NCBI GenBank assembly: GCA_036172665.1
Contig: CM069877.1
Span: 20,361,001 to 20,425,000, forward strand
Direction: 5' to 3'
Source of the DNA: Prosopocoilus inquinatus
Taxonomy: Eukaryota; Arthropoda; Insecta; Coleoptera; Lucanidae
DNA length: 64,000 nt
Shown here: positions 21,895 through 33,810 of the stretch, piece after piece
Layout of the letters: each line of letters opens with the position of its first letter
How positions within the stretch are numbered: position 1 is the first letter of the stretch
The notes under the pieces: generated by a model
The model's input: only the letters and a program-made list of their open reading frames with translations
Database searches by the model: none
What the model was told of the DNA's origin: nothing
Made by a program: the position numbers and the translations under genes

Positions 21895-22119
21895 TTTTCC
21901 AGCGTTGGAAAATTCGAGACGGCAGCAAAGGATATAAAATCGGCCGGAGTTGACTCAGGAGTCAGTCGAATTCTAACAGCGATCGTCGAAGTTAGATTTT
22001 AGTGTGTAAATAAATTGTTACAAATAAATTAGTTTGTAAGCATTATTAAATTACGGTTAAGTTTTTACCGAGTGTTTTATTCGTTTAAATAAATAAATTT
22101 AAACCCTAGAAACGTAACA
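21795..22119 (+). repeat. Ty3/gypsy 3' LTR, complete (325 bp)
   Basis: It starts TGTGGCGAG and ends AAACGTAACA, followed by the ATAT target copy. It contains the stop of the accessory frame at 21892-21894, a core promoter and several AATAAA-like polyadenylation strings after 22000. Confidence 0.93.
21933..21967 (+). promoter_or_regulatory. LTR core promoter: TATA box and initiator
   Basis: TATAAAA at 21933-21939 is followed at the standard distance by an arthropod-type initiator TCAGTC (21962-21967). The A of the initiator is about 31 bases after the start of the TATA box. The matching part of the 5' LTR is deleted, so this copy could only promote outward transcription to the right. Confidence 0.7.
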
Positions 22120-22123
22120 ATAT

Positions 22124-24095
22124 TAAGAAATATATACTGTGAAATAACAAATGGAGAATAAACATTTTTACGTGAATATTGATAAACACGCAAAACTTTC
22201 CACGCATACGTACATAAATGAACCAATTTAATAATGATTTACGAACGCAGGCTTTACTGAAAATAGATTTCGCTTCTTATCGACCTGCCGCAAAAACCGA
22301 CAAATAAATTTGAAATATGAGCAAATAAATTACAGCTTTTTAATATGATGCTCAATAAAAGATTACGAGCCCGTAAAAAAACTCAATTTAAGCAAGATCC
22401 TGCTCAAAATTTTACGTCTCTCGTGTTTAATTGCCCTCTGCCTCTACACGTCGTCCTAATGTCATTTAAGCCATCAAAAAAGTGCTAAAAGTTATACATA
22501 GTAACAAAATTTGTATTAAGACTGAACTGCTTGTGATACTTTCTCATTGCATTAAAAATCTTTATGTTAATAATACCAGACTGTAGAGTATTAATTCCAG
22601 ATTAATTAAAATTTAATACTGTGCAAATCGCGTTTTGTGTTCACTTCAGAGTTTTCATGTAAAGAATGAGTTTTAATCTCAGTAGATTGTCTTAAAATTA
22701 ATTTAGAATCAAATTCAGATACTACGTCTTGGCATTCATGTTTCATAACACTAAAGCAAAGCAGGCAAATAAGTAGTTACACTTAAGGCAATTTAATTTA
22801 CATGATCCAGGTTTACCTTAACGGAACTACACATTTCGTTAGGGCTGAAAGGCACACAAACTCTGTCAGAATATTAAGTTGCAATCAAATAAACATGCAA
22901 GTTCTTTACATTTACGTACATACTACTAAATACATACAGGGTTAGTTAAAAGTATGGAGACGGTCATTTATGGGACTCCATTGCAATCTAATCGATATAT
23001 ACATATAATACAATGCTGTATAGCAAACTTTTTTCATTAAAGTTAATTATAAATGATGAAATGGTAAAGTGTAGTTTGATGTTTGACCTTGAAATTCTTT
23101 CATTTGCCAAAAAAAAAATTGATATGTTCCATTAAAGAAAACTTATTCAAGTATTTTGATTGTTTTTTTTTTATATCACCACTATAACCCTGCGTAAAAA
23201 CGTTTCATTTGTGCTAAATGCTTACGTCTTCCTATATTTATAGAGTACCACCCTTCAGCATTATTATTAATACAGTGATCAGATTGTTGAAGCTTTAAGA
23301 GTATTAGCTCCTTGTATATATTTTTCCGTTTCTGCAAGTACAAAATTATTGGTAACTTTTTTTTAATAAATTTTCTAGTGGCAACAAAGTCGTCGTCGTT
23401 TCTGGTTACAAATGAATGAACAATTTTTCACAAAATTTTTACGTGTTCAGATAATTGTTATCATATCAGCACACGCTTGATATACCTTTATAATTTTTTA
23501 ATATTCATTTTTAAAATTAACGTGTTTTTGTAAAGTGCGCTGCAAAATAGCAATTTAAAATGCTTTGCCCGTCAATTAAATTTGTCAATTTAAATTTGCA
23601 CTAGCTGGAAAAATCTCACTTTTCTTAACTTGAAAAAGAATATATTATTTATTTTACATTTGAAGAAAAAAACCTTATTATTTATAAAAGTTTTGCTTAC
23701 ATATAAAAATGATTAAAAAGCTCAGGAACTGACGTTCGTTCATGGCTTTTTATAATACTTACTTATTTACTTTCAATAATCTATCCAAGTTCGTATTACA
23801 TTTAAAATTATATCGCGTTAGCCGAGATTATTAATGTGATTAATTTACTTATTAAGTTTTTCTTGCCGGTAATCAATACCCTTAGTTAAAGCTACGCTCA
23901 CGTTATTACTTAACGAACGACCATTGAGAAATTTAATGTATTGCATTCATATCACAATCCTCTTCTGTATCAAATGCGTTAAATTTAAAGGGCTGTTAAA
24001 TTTTGCTCCTGCGGTAACAACCAACCATGAAACTGTATTTTAAATTTTAAAGCACCTCTAAATTTTAACAACCAGTTAATAAAATTTAAGCCTCG
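22124..24095. other. AT-rich spacer, no gene recognised
   Basis: A TACAGGGTTAGTTAAAAGTA string at about 22936 resembles one end of a TA-target MITE, but no partner end was found. The rest shows no coding or RNA signal. Confidence 0.5.
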
Positions 24096-24443
24096 TTTTC
24101 ACGCTGAGAGCTTCTGTGATAATTGTTCTCGTGAAAGTAAGGCCCGAATTCAGAGACTCCAAATAAGTATTACTTGCACCCCTTTTGAGTAAAAAATTTT
24201 GTTTCCACGATGAGAGTTTCTGTGGTGAAAGTAATTATTGCTGTCATAAGAGGAAAGCGTGTAAATTACTCACGTCTTTACGATAACTTTCGTACTATCT
24301 TCTCTGACTAGACATAGAAAGTAGCTCTCGCGATAATGTGATTCATCTGAAAATATTTGTTCCCGCCATGTTTTTGTAAGAGCTACTGTCGTGGAAGCAA
24401 CAGTTACTCTTGCGAGTGTAGCTACACAAGCTCTCACCGTGAA
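24096..24443. mobile_element. MITE-like element with nested inverted repeats
   Basis: The ends TTTTCACGCTGAGAGCTTCTG and CACAAGCTCTCACCGTGAA are inverted copies. Internal strings ACGATGAGAGTTTCTGTGG and GAGCTACTGTCGTGGAAGC repeat the theme inward. Both strands have short frames produced by the repeat only. Confidence 0.6.
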
Positions 24444-24969
24444 TACCATCAATATTCAAATTGTCTTTTTTCTTTTTCATAGTAAGAGACGTGTAGCGCA
24501 TAAAAGCCAATTTAATTGCGTTTTCAATTTTGTAATAAAGGAATCACTTTAAAAAAACAATGGAAAATATATCGAAGCCATTTCACTCAACGACTGCAGA
24601 ATAAATATGAACACACTGTATAATGAACGATGGAAAAATTATTCATAAATTCATTACTTTATCACCTCATTTTAAGATCTAGAAAGCTAACCATTTCACA
24701 CAATTGCAGCAACGCTTCTTGTGGACCAATTTTAACACATCTCGATGCTGAGCACGAACTCGTTCGTATTCAAACTCAGGTCTGCTGTATAGTTAACATT
24801 TCAAAGCAGGATGGGTTTGTGTCACGTACCTTAAACATGAATGATGCACTAGATAATAAGAGCATTCACTTCCTTAGAGTCTTGTCTCAAACAATACATT
24901 AATGCAGATTTTGAAAATCTGTTTTCGCTATTACTCAAACATTCCAAATATACACGCGTTAGTTTTGCA

Positions 24970-25255
24970 GTGACGGCAGTATAACTGATAAGTGAATTAA
25001 TGTATTATGCCAGTATTTTTAAAAGTTACATTAATAAAGAATTACAACATTCTTATGATTACTAATTTGAAAGAAACTATAAAGGCAATTCTGTTACACA
25101 TGTAATTTACATAGACGGCTGGCTTCTGATGGATGAGCGCGAAGATAGAAGTATCTCGAGCGTGTAAAACGTACAGCAGAAGAGTTAAAATCTCCGCCAC
25201 TGTTTTGTTTATCTTTATACTACTTTTAATCAGATATCCTACAAAAGGTCGGGCT
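24970..25255 (+). repeat. Dispersed repeat, copy 1
   Basis: Shares order and sequence with 33521-33810, for example ATGTATTATGCCAGTATTTT, AATTTGAAAGAAACTATAAA and CTTTGTTT(A/G)TCTTTATA. The copies are diverged, with insertions. No terminal repeats or coding capacity were seen. Confidence 0.7.
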
Positions 25256-25580
25256 TTAGTAATAAATATACTGAATTGGAGTATACGTGTAATTATTCGT
25301 GTATTATTTTAACATCTAGATTAGAAGTTCCGTTTATTTCAATTTCATATTTCATGTTTCTTCTAAGCTAAGACACCAGATTTTTCACACTGCCACCCAA
25401 GATCTGAAACTTTATGAATTTTGTGTTATTACCAGGGAAATGAAACCGGCCACATATTCCGAGAGCAGTAGAAAAAATTAGTGTTCGGACTGTATCAGTC
25501 CCACCCAAGTTCTGCGAACTGCGTACACTCCCACTCAAACAGAAACGACACAACGTCAATTTCGATTACATAATTATATG
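25256..25580. other. Unassigned sequence
   Basis: A GC-richer block around 25380-25550 (ACACCAGATTTTTCACACTG and beyond) has no identifiable partner or frame. Confidence 0.4.
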
Positions 25581-25584
25581 TATT

Positions 25585-25760
25585 ATGGTGCTATTCAGAA
25601 AGTAAATTTAAGTAACTTTAACTCTTTAACGCTTTAAACTTTAAAATGTAAAATTAAAGAATCGTCCAGAATCGCATTTTCGCCTTAACGTTTTAAATTT
25701 TAAAGTTTACAGTATTAAAGAGTTACAATTACTTAAATTTGCTTTCTGAATAGCACCATT
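25585..25760. mobile_element. Palindromic MITE of about 175 bp
   Basis: It starts ATGGTGCTATTCAGAAAG and ends CTTTCTGAATAGCACCAT, and is complementary almost through its whole length. A further partial end (TAAATAGCACCATTAATTA) sits near 25830, suggesting an adjacent fragment of the same family. Confidence 0.85.
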
Positions 25761-25849
25761 TAACTCCTTTTTTAAAGTTTTCTTTAGCTTAAATTCTTAA
25801 ATTTTTAATTCCTTAAATTCAAATATTTCTAAATAGCACCATTAATTAG

Positions 25850-26939
25850 GGATCACTTATGCTAACACTAACACTAATATGATGAAAGATTAAAGGATTA
25901 TCACTTGTAGTTATTCGAGTGTCTCATTTAAAAGTTCTGACGCACTAATTGGAAAACCCTATAGATATCTACTAGATATAAACGAATGACCGTATTACTT
26001 TTAGTGTTTATTTAAATAAGTTGAATGAATTTCGAAAATAAGGATAGAAATTTGGGTCATGTCTGTTGTGTGAGTTATAGGTTAGCGATAACGATGTACT
26101 AAAATATTTTCAGACACTTCCGTTCATACCAAAAGCAGCCGTTAACTATCTTGTTATCCGTTCTCGAAACAATATTGATACTGCTGACTGTTTTTATGCA
26201 AGGTAAACAACAGATAATTACAATTATTATTAAAATTACTATTATTATTACTTATCAAACATTCAATATTTCAATTTTGAAAATTGAAACGTCTCGGGGG
26301 TTTGTGAATAGATTTTATCTTAAATGAAATATTCCATTTTTTATTGAATTTCTGAATTTCTCTCAAAATACAAAAAAAGTTGGCATAAGAAAAATTAACC
26401 GTTTCCTATACCTGCAGTACAGAACACTGTTAAAATTAAATAAACCAAAACATTTCAAATTAATTTGCCATCCAATTTTAACTTCACTTTCCAAACCGAA
26501 GAAAAGTAGCTTGCTGTATTTTTTATTTCAGGTGCCCGTTTTATCAGAATTCTTCACATAACTTTCTACACATTTACAAAAATATATTTACACTAAAATA
26601 TTTTCATTCGTCTCAGAAATATTTTATCTGCTGTATTATTCAAGACATTTATCCAAACACTTTATTTTTATTCAAATTAACAATTTCTTTGTCATTGTTT
26701 TAGCAGTTGCAATAAAAATATGAAATAAGTATAGAAACAGAACTACTGTCACTAAACAATTCCAACACTATGAAAACCAATGGGAAAGATTTATTTACAT
26801 GGTAAAGAGTGAAATCATTCTGAAGCTACATATCTCAAAACGACTTGAAACATGTTTTCTTATAAAACGCAGTTTCTTGCCTTAGCGTGAACTAAAAATA
26901 GTAAAGGTGTAAGTGGTTTAGTAATAACTTTTTTCTTAT
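25850..26939. other. AT-rich spacer, nothing recognised
   Basis: No coding, RNA or repeat signal could be supported. Confidence 0.5.
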
Positions 26940-26943
26940 TCGT

Positions 26944-27075
26944 GTTTCCACAGCTACGCTGCCACACTCTTTGATTGGTATAAACTAGAAAATATTCTCA
27001 TTGAATCTCCTATAGAAATGAAGATAGTGACACCGCTGTGGAAATACGTATCTACGATTATAAACAAATTGTGAT
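26944..27075. repeat. Inverted pair of decayed hammerhead-like repeat ends
   Basis: On the plus strand, ATGAAGA (27018-27024) is followed by GAAATACGTATCTACG (27041-27056), close to the active-looking core on the minus strand at 27895-27935. On the minus strand, 26975-26944 gives GGCAGCGTAGCTGTGGAAAC. Both are likely decayed Penelope-type repeat ends facing each other. The first core base is changed on the plus-strand copy. Confidence 0.45.
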
Positions 27076-27894
27076 AAGAGGACATTTTTTTTCTTATTTG
27101 CTCATATCCACATAAAAGAAGTCTAGAGACAAATCTGGTAATCTGGTATTTGTATACAGTGACATATTTTATTATGCAACATATCCTTATGTTGCTTTTA
27201 AAAATAATCATAATCATAATAAAGCATGGTAACCATAGGTAACTAATACCGCTAATTCAAATAATCTAAAGTGATTTTTTGGCGTTGCAGAGTTTCCATT
27301 GACGATTTCGAAATAAGTTCGACAGGACGTCATCAAATTTATGTTCGCAAAAATACCCGCTTTTAAAACTGACTTTTGATAGATATTAAATGTTATGTTA
27401 TTGTTCCTTTCCATATTTGTCAGGCAGACAATAATACAGTGGGTAATAGAAAGCACAAATTTCCGAAGAATTTACCTAATATCACTGCTTGTTAATTATG
27501 TTTTCACCCCCACTCTTATGAAACAGTTTTAAACCGTTCTTATGAAGTCGCTTCAAAACAGAATGAATACCCTTCAAAAACTAAACGCTATGACGTCACT
27601 GTTTCAACGCAAAAATGGTTATGTTTCAAAATTTACTAGAATGTTTTGAAATAGTTTAGCAGCAAAAAAACACCTTAAATGTCTAGCACACTTTGAAATA
27701 AAACTTTCGCTACAAATTTTAAGATTACTTCATGTTAAATTCTTTTTTAAACAGATAGTGAGCACGAGGAAACTTACACTTACTAAATTGCACTCACGTA
27801 CAGATCAAGAGAAAACGTAAACGTCTGGTAGGAATAATAAATAACATCACATTTTACATAATTGAAATTAATCTCCGCCCACAATAATTTTATA

Positions 27895-27935
27895 TCCGTA
27901 GATACGTATTTCGGCAGCTAAGCTGCCATCTTCAG
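27895..27935 (-). ncRNA. Hammerhead ribozyme core (minimal type I)
   Basis: Reading the minus strand, CTGAAGA (27935-27929) fits the CUGANGA core. A 6-bp stem GGCAGC-TTA-GCTGCC follows, then GAAA (27912-27909), the palindromic UACGUA and a possible cleavage triplet AUC. Such very short stem III hammerheads occur in repeats of Penelope-like elements and are thought to act best as dimers. A decayed relative lies at 27018-27056 on the opposite strand. Confidence 0.62.
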
Positions 27936-28020
27936 TGCGCTACCAACTTAAAAGCACTTAAAAAGATCTAAAAACAATCTAATCATCCTAAAAAATACAT
28001 ATATATGTCTAAATGTAAGT

Positions 28021-28450
28021 AAATATAAATTAATATGTATATATCTAAAATAACCGTCAAAAAAACCTTACAAATAAGAGCTAACTAAACAACACGGAAA
28101 TATGGAAAAAAAATTCTCCAAAGACCCGAAAAAAGGTCTTAGTCTAACGAGTAAATAAGTATAAATACCCTGTTATTTGATACCTAAAAATCCTTAAAAT
28201 AAAATAAAATATATATATTATGTATAAATCGTCAAAAAAAATCACCAAATATAAATTAATAATATGTAAACACCTAAAATTAACCGTCAGAAAAACCTTA
28301 CAAATAAGCGCTAACCAAACAACACGGAAATACGGAAATAAATAGTCCAAAGACCCGAAAAAAGTTCTTATTCTAACAAATAAATAAGTATATAATTCCC
28401 TGTTGGGACACCTGTAGAAAGCAAGAAAAGCCTTAAATAAATTAAAACAA
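28021..28450. repeat. Two tandem units of about 227 bp
   Basis: Both units (starting 28021 and 28247) carry AAATATAAATTAAT, CCGTCA...AAACCTTACAAATAAG, AACAACACGGAAATA and CCAAAGACCCGAAAAAAG. Given the hammerhead motifs on either side, this may be the long-repeat region of a Penelope-like element, but no RT is adjacent. The long minus-strand open frame over the array lacks any motif. Confidence 0.75.
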
Positions 28451-28610
28451 AAATCAGTTAAATACGTCAACAACTTGAAGCACGTCATCAAGCGGCCAGG
28501 GGGTTGATCCTATATTGTTCGAATTTTATAGCCAATAACAGTCAAATCCTTAGGCATTCATGTATCGAGCATGTCGTTTGGTTTCCGGTGGAATTTCTCG
28601 AACTACTCTT

Positions 28611-28650
28611 CTGCTGATGAGGCCCCAATTAGGGCCGAAACAGCTATGCA
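28611..28650 (+). ncRNA. Hammerhead-like core with a 5-bp GC stem II, cleavage site doubtful
   Basis: CTGATGA (28614-28620), GGCCC-CAATTA-GGGCC (28621-28636) and GAAAC (28637-28641) match the conserved core and stem II exactly. The following AGCTATG has the palindromic AGCT expected for a minimal stem III, but ends in ATG, and G is not a permitted cleavage-site base. CTG before the core could instead pair with CAG after it, giving a plain hairpin. It is therefore probably a decayed Penelope-type ribozyme. Confidence 0.5.
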
Positions 28651-29166
28651 GAGTGGGCTTGAGAAGCCCCACTGCAATTTTAACTAACTTGCTACGTGCT
28701 TTAAACAAGTCAAATTTTATCAAACGCGGTTAGAGGGAAAGTAATGTTTTATTATAAAATTAATATGCCACGGGACAGTTTTTGATTGGATTTTAAATAT
28801 CTTAACGTTACATGCACCCAAAAAAATGTTTTATATTTAACTAACTAAACCTATATTTTTATTTTAGTCATGAAAGTAGAGTTTCGTTTTAAACGTCAAC
28901 AGAGAAATTCCATCCAGAATTTATCGTTTCGTGTTCGAAATATTCAGGCACGAAATATCGTGACATGTCACAAGTTACAAAATTAAACTCAACAAACTTA
29001 CAAATCCGCTTGCCTTATTGATTAAAATTTCGGCTAAAAACAGAACGAGATTTATTTTTGCTTCCGCATAACAATATATCATAAGGTGTCTCCCTTTAAT
29101 CATCATTACAGAATCGGTTTACTAAACATGAATCTTGAAAGAGCATATTATTATTATTAATACATA

Positions 29167-29972
29167 CAGGATGTTCATGGGAAGCCACTACAATAGCCAA
29201 CATTCTTATTTTGCAGTTTATTTGCAGTTTTACGAAGTAACTTCAATTAGAAAAGTTTAAGACATCTCCTCCTCAATTTTATAATACCTCCGGAAAAACA
29301 AGTGACTCAGGTTTTCGAGATTTCAGTTTTTTTTAATGGAATGTTAAGTTTTTTTTATCTTCGCATCGCGTTTAGGATGTCAAATTAATTATGTCTCCAA
29401 AATATCAGCTCCCAAAGCCTACTATTTTATAAATGATTTAGTAACAAAATCTTGGTGTTCACGGTAAATGGCTACAACAACTAACTTTTTTAATTGAAAC
29501 TTCACAAAGTGATTTCTTAAATTAGAAAACTTTCAGGACTTTCCTGCTCAATATTATGGTACCTTCGAAAAAACAAATTACTCTCAGGTTTTCGAGATTT
29601 TCAATTGTTTTCAACTTTTTGAAATGGAACATTATGTTTTTTAGCATGTTGTCGCGTTCAGGACATCAAATTAAGTATGTCTCTAAAATATTGTCTCTCA
29701 AAATAGAATGTTTCATAAATAAATCGGTCTTGATATTCGCGGGAAGAACTGTATCGTTACGATAGTTGTTTATTCACGAACACAATATTGGTGCTCATTG
29801 AAACAGAAGAATAAAGGAAGTGTGTTCAAACTATCAGACCTGTGTGAACTGTTTTGATTAAAAACTTTTCTAATTTCAGCTACTTCGTGAAATTTCAAAT
29901 AAAAAAGTTAGCTATTGCAGCCATTTTTCATGAATACCAAGATTTTGTTACTAAATCATTTCTAAAATAGAC
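29167..29972. repeat. Truncated foldback element, relative of 3356-4862
   Basis: It starts CAGGATGTTCATGGGAAGCC after TA, and runs through the same internal landmarks as the copy near 3.4-4.9 kb, including the central ATTCGCGGGAAGAACTG and TGTGTGAACTGTTTTG strings. The right end breaks off near 29972 without the terminal CCCTG, so the copy lost its distal arm. Confidence 0.78.
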
Positions 29973-32700
29973 GTGTGCCGCGGTCTTCTCTGCCGTGTAA
30001 AGTATTCAAGATAGTAAAGAAACTTAAACGAGCTCTATTTTATAAAATTATTTTTGGCTATACAGAATTTCAGTAATTGAGAGGAATACCAAAGCTATAT
30101 TTTTTTAAATGCAACATTTTTACATATTTCGAAAGTACGCATAATGAGTAGGTTATAACCGAAAATTTCAGAAGTTTAATTTAAGAGTTTGTAAGATATT
30201 AATGATTATGTGTAAAAATTTCTCTATTTTGGGCTCTTATAGTTTCATTATTTATTTACATTTCGTCGTGAATCTTTGTAGGTAGTTATTACAATATCTC
30301 ATCTATAGAAATAGCTTCGATCTGTTAGTTATAGGGTGTTGAGTTTTGCAAAATATGATTTACCTCAAAATTTTCAAATGGAACACCCGGTATATAACTA
30401 TTGCGAAACACTGTTTTAAGGAGCTTTCATATAACACCAAATGTATTTGAGTAAACTGAAGGAATCGCGAGACAGCAATGAAATATTCTATTTTCTTTCA
30501 ATATTAACGTTATTTAGCCTTACCGTCCGGTTTTTCTTTACTTAACCGATCTCATATCACTTAAGGTAAGTGAGATCTCCATGTTTAGACTCGAAAACTG
30601 AGCACCTTGCATATCGTTATGAGAAAGTGTAAAATAAGAGTGTAACTGTGGAAACAAAGAAATAGAAGTGTGAAATAAAAAAGTAACTAGAAAATAAAAT
30701 CGTCAGATTATATGATATATGATATCATATGATATGATATCTCATACACTAGCACTAGGTTTACTATTGAGGGTATGGTTAAAAATTATGTATGAAACAC
30801 TTTGCATAAAATATTACTATTTAAACGCAAGTTTGTGTTGTCAAATAATGAATGTCAACGATTACTAATTTCCCAAATTAATGAAATTGTCAAAAATGGC
30901 ACTCCAGCTTTGTTGCAATTAGTTTTTATCATTACAAGTTTTTATTCTTGTCATTCTTTTATTCCCAGTCGCGAATAAAATAGCAGATACACCTCAGGAG
31001 AGAATGTTATTATTTCGTCGTTGGAATGCACCTCACATATTTTTTTTCCTTTTTTTATACCCGCTATTCTCAATCTCTGTTTAAATTTTAAGTAATTTAA
31101 TTTTTTTTTTTGTCAAAATATCGAAGAATCCTTTATTTTATTCAATTTTATTGATTATAACAGCTACTAAAAAAATTATTTGAACATAAAACTGAGTTCG
31201 TGAATCCTGAATTTTAGTACCTATTATTTTTTACTATGGTATAATTAAGGCCTCAGCCCATTATATTACGTGTTTAGTACACGCTGTATTATAAAACACA
31301 TACATCAAGGTAAATTACACTATCCCGAAAATAATGATCCAAATTTTTGTAGTTACTAATTTGATTTACGCATGTAAAGGAATATTTTATTAAACTATTT
31401 TATTTATGATGTTATGATTTTGGGTCGGAGAAATATATTTTGCGCGGTTCAAATTCTAATGAAGCGGGCAATATAAGATATTAGACCGTAGCGTGTAAAC
31501 AAACGGGAGGGCTGCGGAGACAATTAACGCCGCTACAGCAATTATATTACTCAGTATATCAAAAAGCAGAGCAATATTGCCGCAACAAAAAATTACAGTT
31601 ATAAAATCAACTCTTCTTGTTTAAATGTGTAAAAATTTTCAGAGTAATTAGTTGACCAGTTGTAACTCGACCGCCGGAATATATGGCGACATGGCATCAT
31701 GTAGTAAGAACGCCGTAAATTATTTTCACCGTCCCATTACACAATGTGCCTGTTCGATGGATTTTTACGGCGCTACTGAAATGATGGCGTGAACTTATTC
31801 AAATCCTATCCTTAATAATGATGTTTGTATTTTGGATCCTTTTATGTTAGAACCCCTCCTCTTAGCAACTGCAAAACTTCTGGTAATCCCTTCCAGGTAT
31901 GGTAGTATTCTATATTATTAGTAGGAAATTCGAGTTTCGCGAACGGTAATATTTGGTTCAACATCAGTGCTATACTGTTTCAGGTGTAAAATGTTACAGA
32001 CCGTTCTCTTACCTGTAGACGTTAAACCACTTGGGAACATGCTACGAGCGTTATAACTATAGCATCGAGGAAAATAGCCCGTCCAGTCTCCCAGATGCCA
32101 ATTACGCATCGTAACACCCCCGGTGTAGCGCAGATCTGAATCGTTCGATTGCCCGGTTTAACAGAGACGCGCGTTGTTGAGTATTCTCAGGTATTCGAAA
32201 TTCGAATAGGGAAGAAAATACTAAAATTTCTCAAGTATTAATTGTTATTAAAATTAATTATTAAACAACGTTCCAAATTTTCGTTTCTTTCGATTTGCCG
32301 TGAGAATGTCTTGTCTTTTAAAACGAGAAAATGATCTCTCAATATAACAGATTGAGAGAGACGCTTTCTGGGAGTAAATTTTGAACTCTTCAATATTTAC
32401 GGAGAAACTGAGCAATCAAATAAATGTCGAATCGTCAAAATCAAAATTAATGAGATGCAAAATTCGATCGTAGAATCCCCGTGCCTATCGGAAATGCAGC
32501 GAGAAATCGAGCCCCGCCGCGCGCGGAATACAACGCCTCTGAGTTTGGACCTTCAGATTCGAGGCCTTAGTTATAACCAGACCTAGACGGATTTTAGGCG
32601 GAAGGTCTCGTTAAATATGCCAGGAACTACTAATATGCTGAAGCGATCATAGACGAAAAAAGATCGAATCTTTAACGCGTCTGCCCTGTAAAAACGAAAC
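29973..32700. other. Long stretch without recognised genes
   Basis: Noted only: an ATGATATCATATGATATGAT-type palindromic run near 30712-30750 and a GGAACACCCGGTATA MITE-like end near 30380. A 63-codon minus-strand frame at 31918-32109 lies in a GC-richer patch but has no recognised motif. Confidence 0.45.
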
Positions 32701-32704
32701 AATA

Positions 32705-33430
32705 AGGCTGGCCACACATTTATAGAGTAAGAGCACTTTTCTACAAAACGTTTTTGTCTAATCTTGTTAGAACATGCTGTTTCAATGCTTTAAATAGGAC
32801 AAAGCACACACTGGTAGAACAAAACAAAAAAGGAATTTAAAACACGCTAAAACAATTACAGTCAAAATTTTTTACTTAAAGCGATTGCAGTCAAAATGTT
32901 TTTACTTAAAGCGTTTTGATCTGCGTGTATTTTTTAATATGAAACTAAAGAAGACGTTTTTTCTTTCAATGAAACAAGAGAGAAAAGAAAAGAAAAAATT
33001 GCAACCAAACGTAGTACTGGTTCCATAGGTTTTCAAAGTATTTTTTTAACTCTTTCTTCATTTATAGGATCCATCAAACAGCGTCTTCTTTTATAACTTA
33101 TCCTCTCTTTTGCACACATTTGTAAAAACTGCCACATACTAAAAACAATATCTTCATCGTCCGAAGTCATGGTAACAGCTAACTAACGAGTTTAATAAAC
33201 AAAAATTAAATAAAACAGCGATTTATCTGTACGATTTAGTTTAATCAGCAAAAAGAAAGAGGTAAATGATTCATCCGGAACATTTTTTGTCTCTTCGATG
33301 TTACGTCGCGTTGCTTTATAATGCAGTAAAACGTTTCGCGTGAAAACGTTTTGCCCGAAAACATTTTGTTTCATCAGTGTGTGACTAACCGAAATGTTTT
33401 GAATAAACCAGTCGAAGCCCGAGAACTCTA
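32705..33430 (-). pseudogene. Possible PIF/Harbinger transposase N-terminal remnant
   Basis: On the minus strand around 33170-33020 a frame begins MTSDDEDIVFSMWQFL and contains RRRCLMDPINEERVKK, resembling the basic leader and the W-V-x-P-I-N block that precedes many Harbinger transposases. The catalytic region is absent. The flanking GGCTGGCCACACATT (32707) and CAGTGTGTGACTAACC (about 33376) could be weak inverted ends. The assignment is tentative. Confidence 0.35.
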
Positions 33431-33520
33431 TGCGGCACATAATAACCACTACAGTTCTAGTCGACAGGATACAAAAACTACATATAACCGAAACATTCCC
33501 AAATGAATACGCATTATTTC

Positions 33521-33810
33521 TGTAATGACGGCGCTATAATTGATATGAATTAAATGTATTATGCCAGTATTTTTAAGTTAGATTAAAGAATTATAATATT
33601 TTCATAATTATTAATTTGAAAGAAACTATAAAAGCGATTCTGTTACCCACGTAATTTAGATCAAACGGTTGCTTCTGAAGCAATGAGCCCGAGGGTGATA
33701 GGGCCTCGGGCATATAAACCGTTCAGCGGTGACGTTGGAATCTACGCCGCTGCTTTGTTTGTCTTTATAGATACTGTTTTTTTCCAGGTATCCTAGAGCT
33801 TTAGTTATAA
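33521..33810 (+). repeat. Dispersed repeat, copy 2
   Basis: Second copy of the repeat at 24970-25255, in the same orientation. This copy contains a GC-rich hairpin, GAGCCCGAGGG...CCTCGGGC, around 33687-33710. Confidence 0.7.

Larger units (their letters stand above)
15852..22119 (+). mobile_element. Ty3/gypsy LTR retrotransposon with an accessory macrodomain/CCCH frame
   Basis: Both termini are preserved (TGTGGCG ... GTAACA) and are flanked by ATAT (15848-15851 and 22120-22123), a 4-bp target duplication typical of this superfamily. Order: broken 5' LTR, gag (SAP-like motif, coiled 11-residue repeats, capsid region, zinc knuckle), protease, RT, RNase H, integrase with GPY/F-like end, then an extra frame ending in the 3' LTR. 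A deletion took the 3' part of the 5' LTR and the primer site. Gag-pol carries several stops and frame changes, so the copy is not autonomous. The alignable parts of the two LTRs differ by a few per cent plus an indel of about 14 bp, so it is old relative to the BEL element at the right of the window. Confidence 0.95.

Noticed and set aside
28144..28491. 115-codon minus-strand open frame
   Set aside because: It lies across the 227-bp tandem units and is rich in Phe/Leu/Tyr from AT-rich sequence. No motif was found.
31918..32109. GC-richer 63-codon minus-strand frame, considered as an rRNA or exon fragment
   Set aside because: I could not match it to rRNA or to a protein family by eye.
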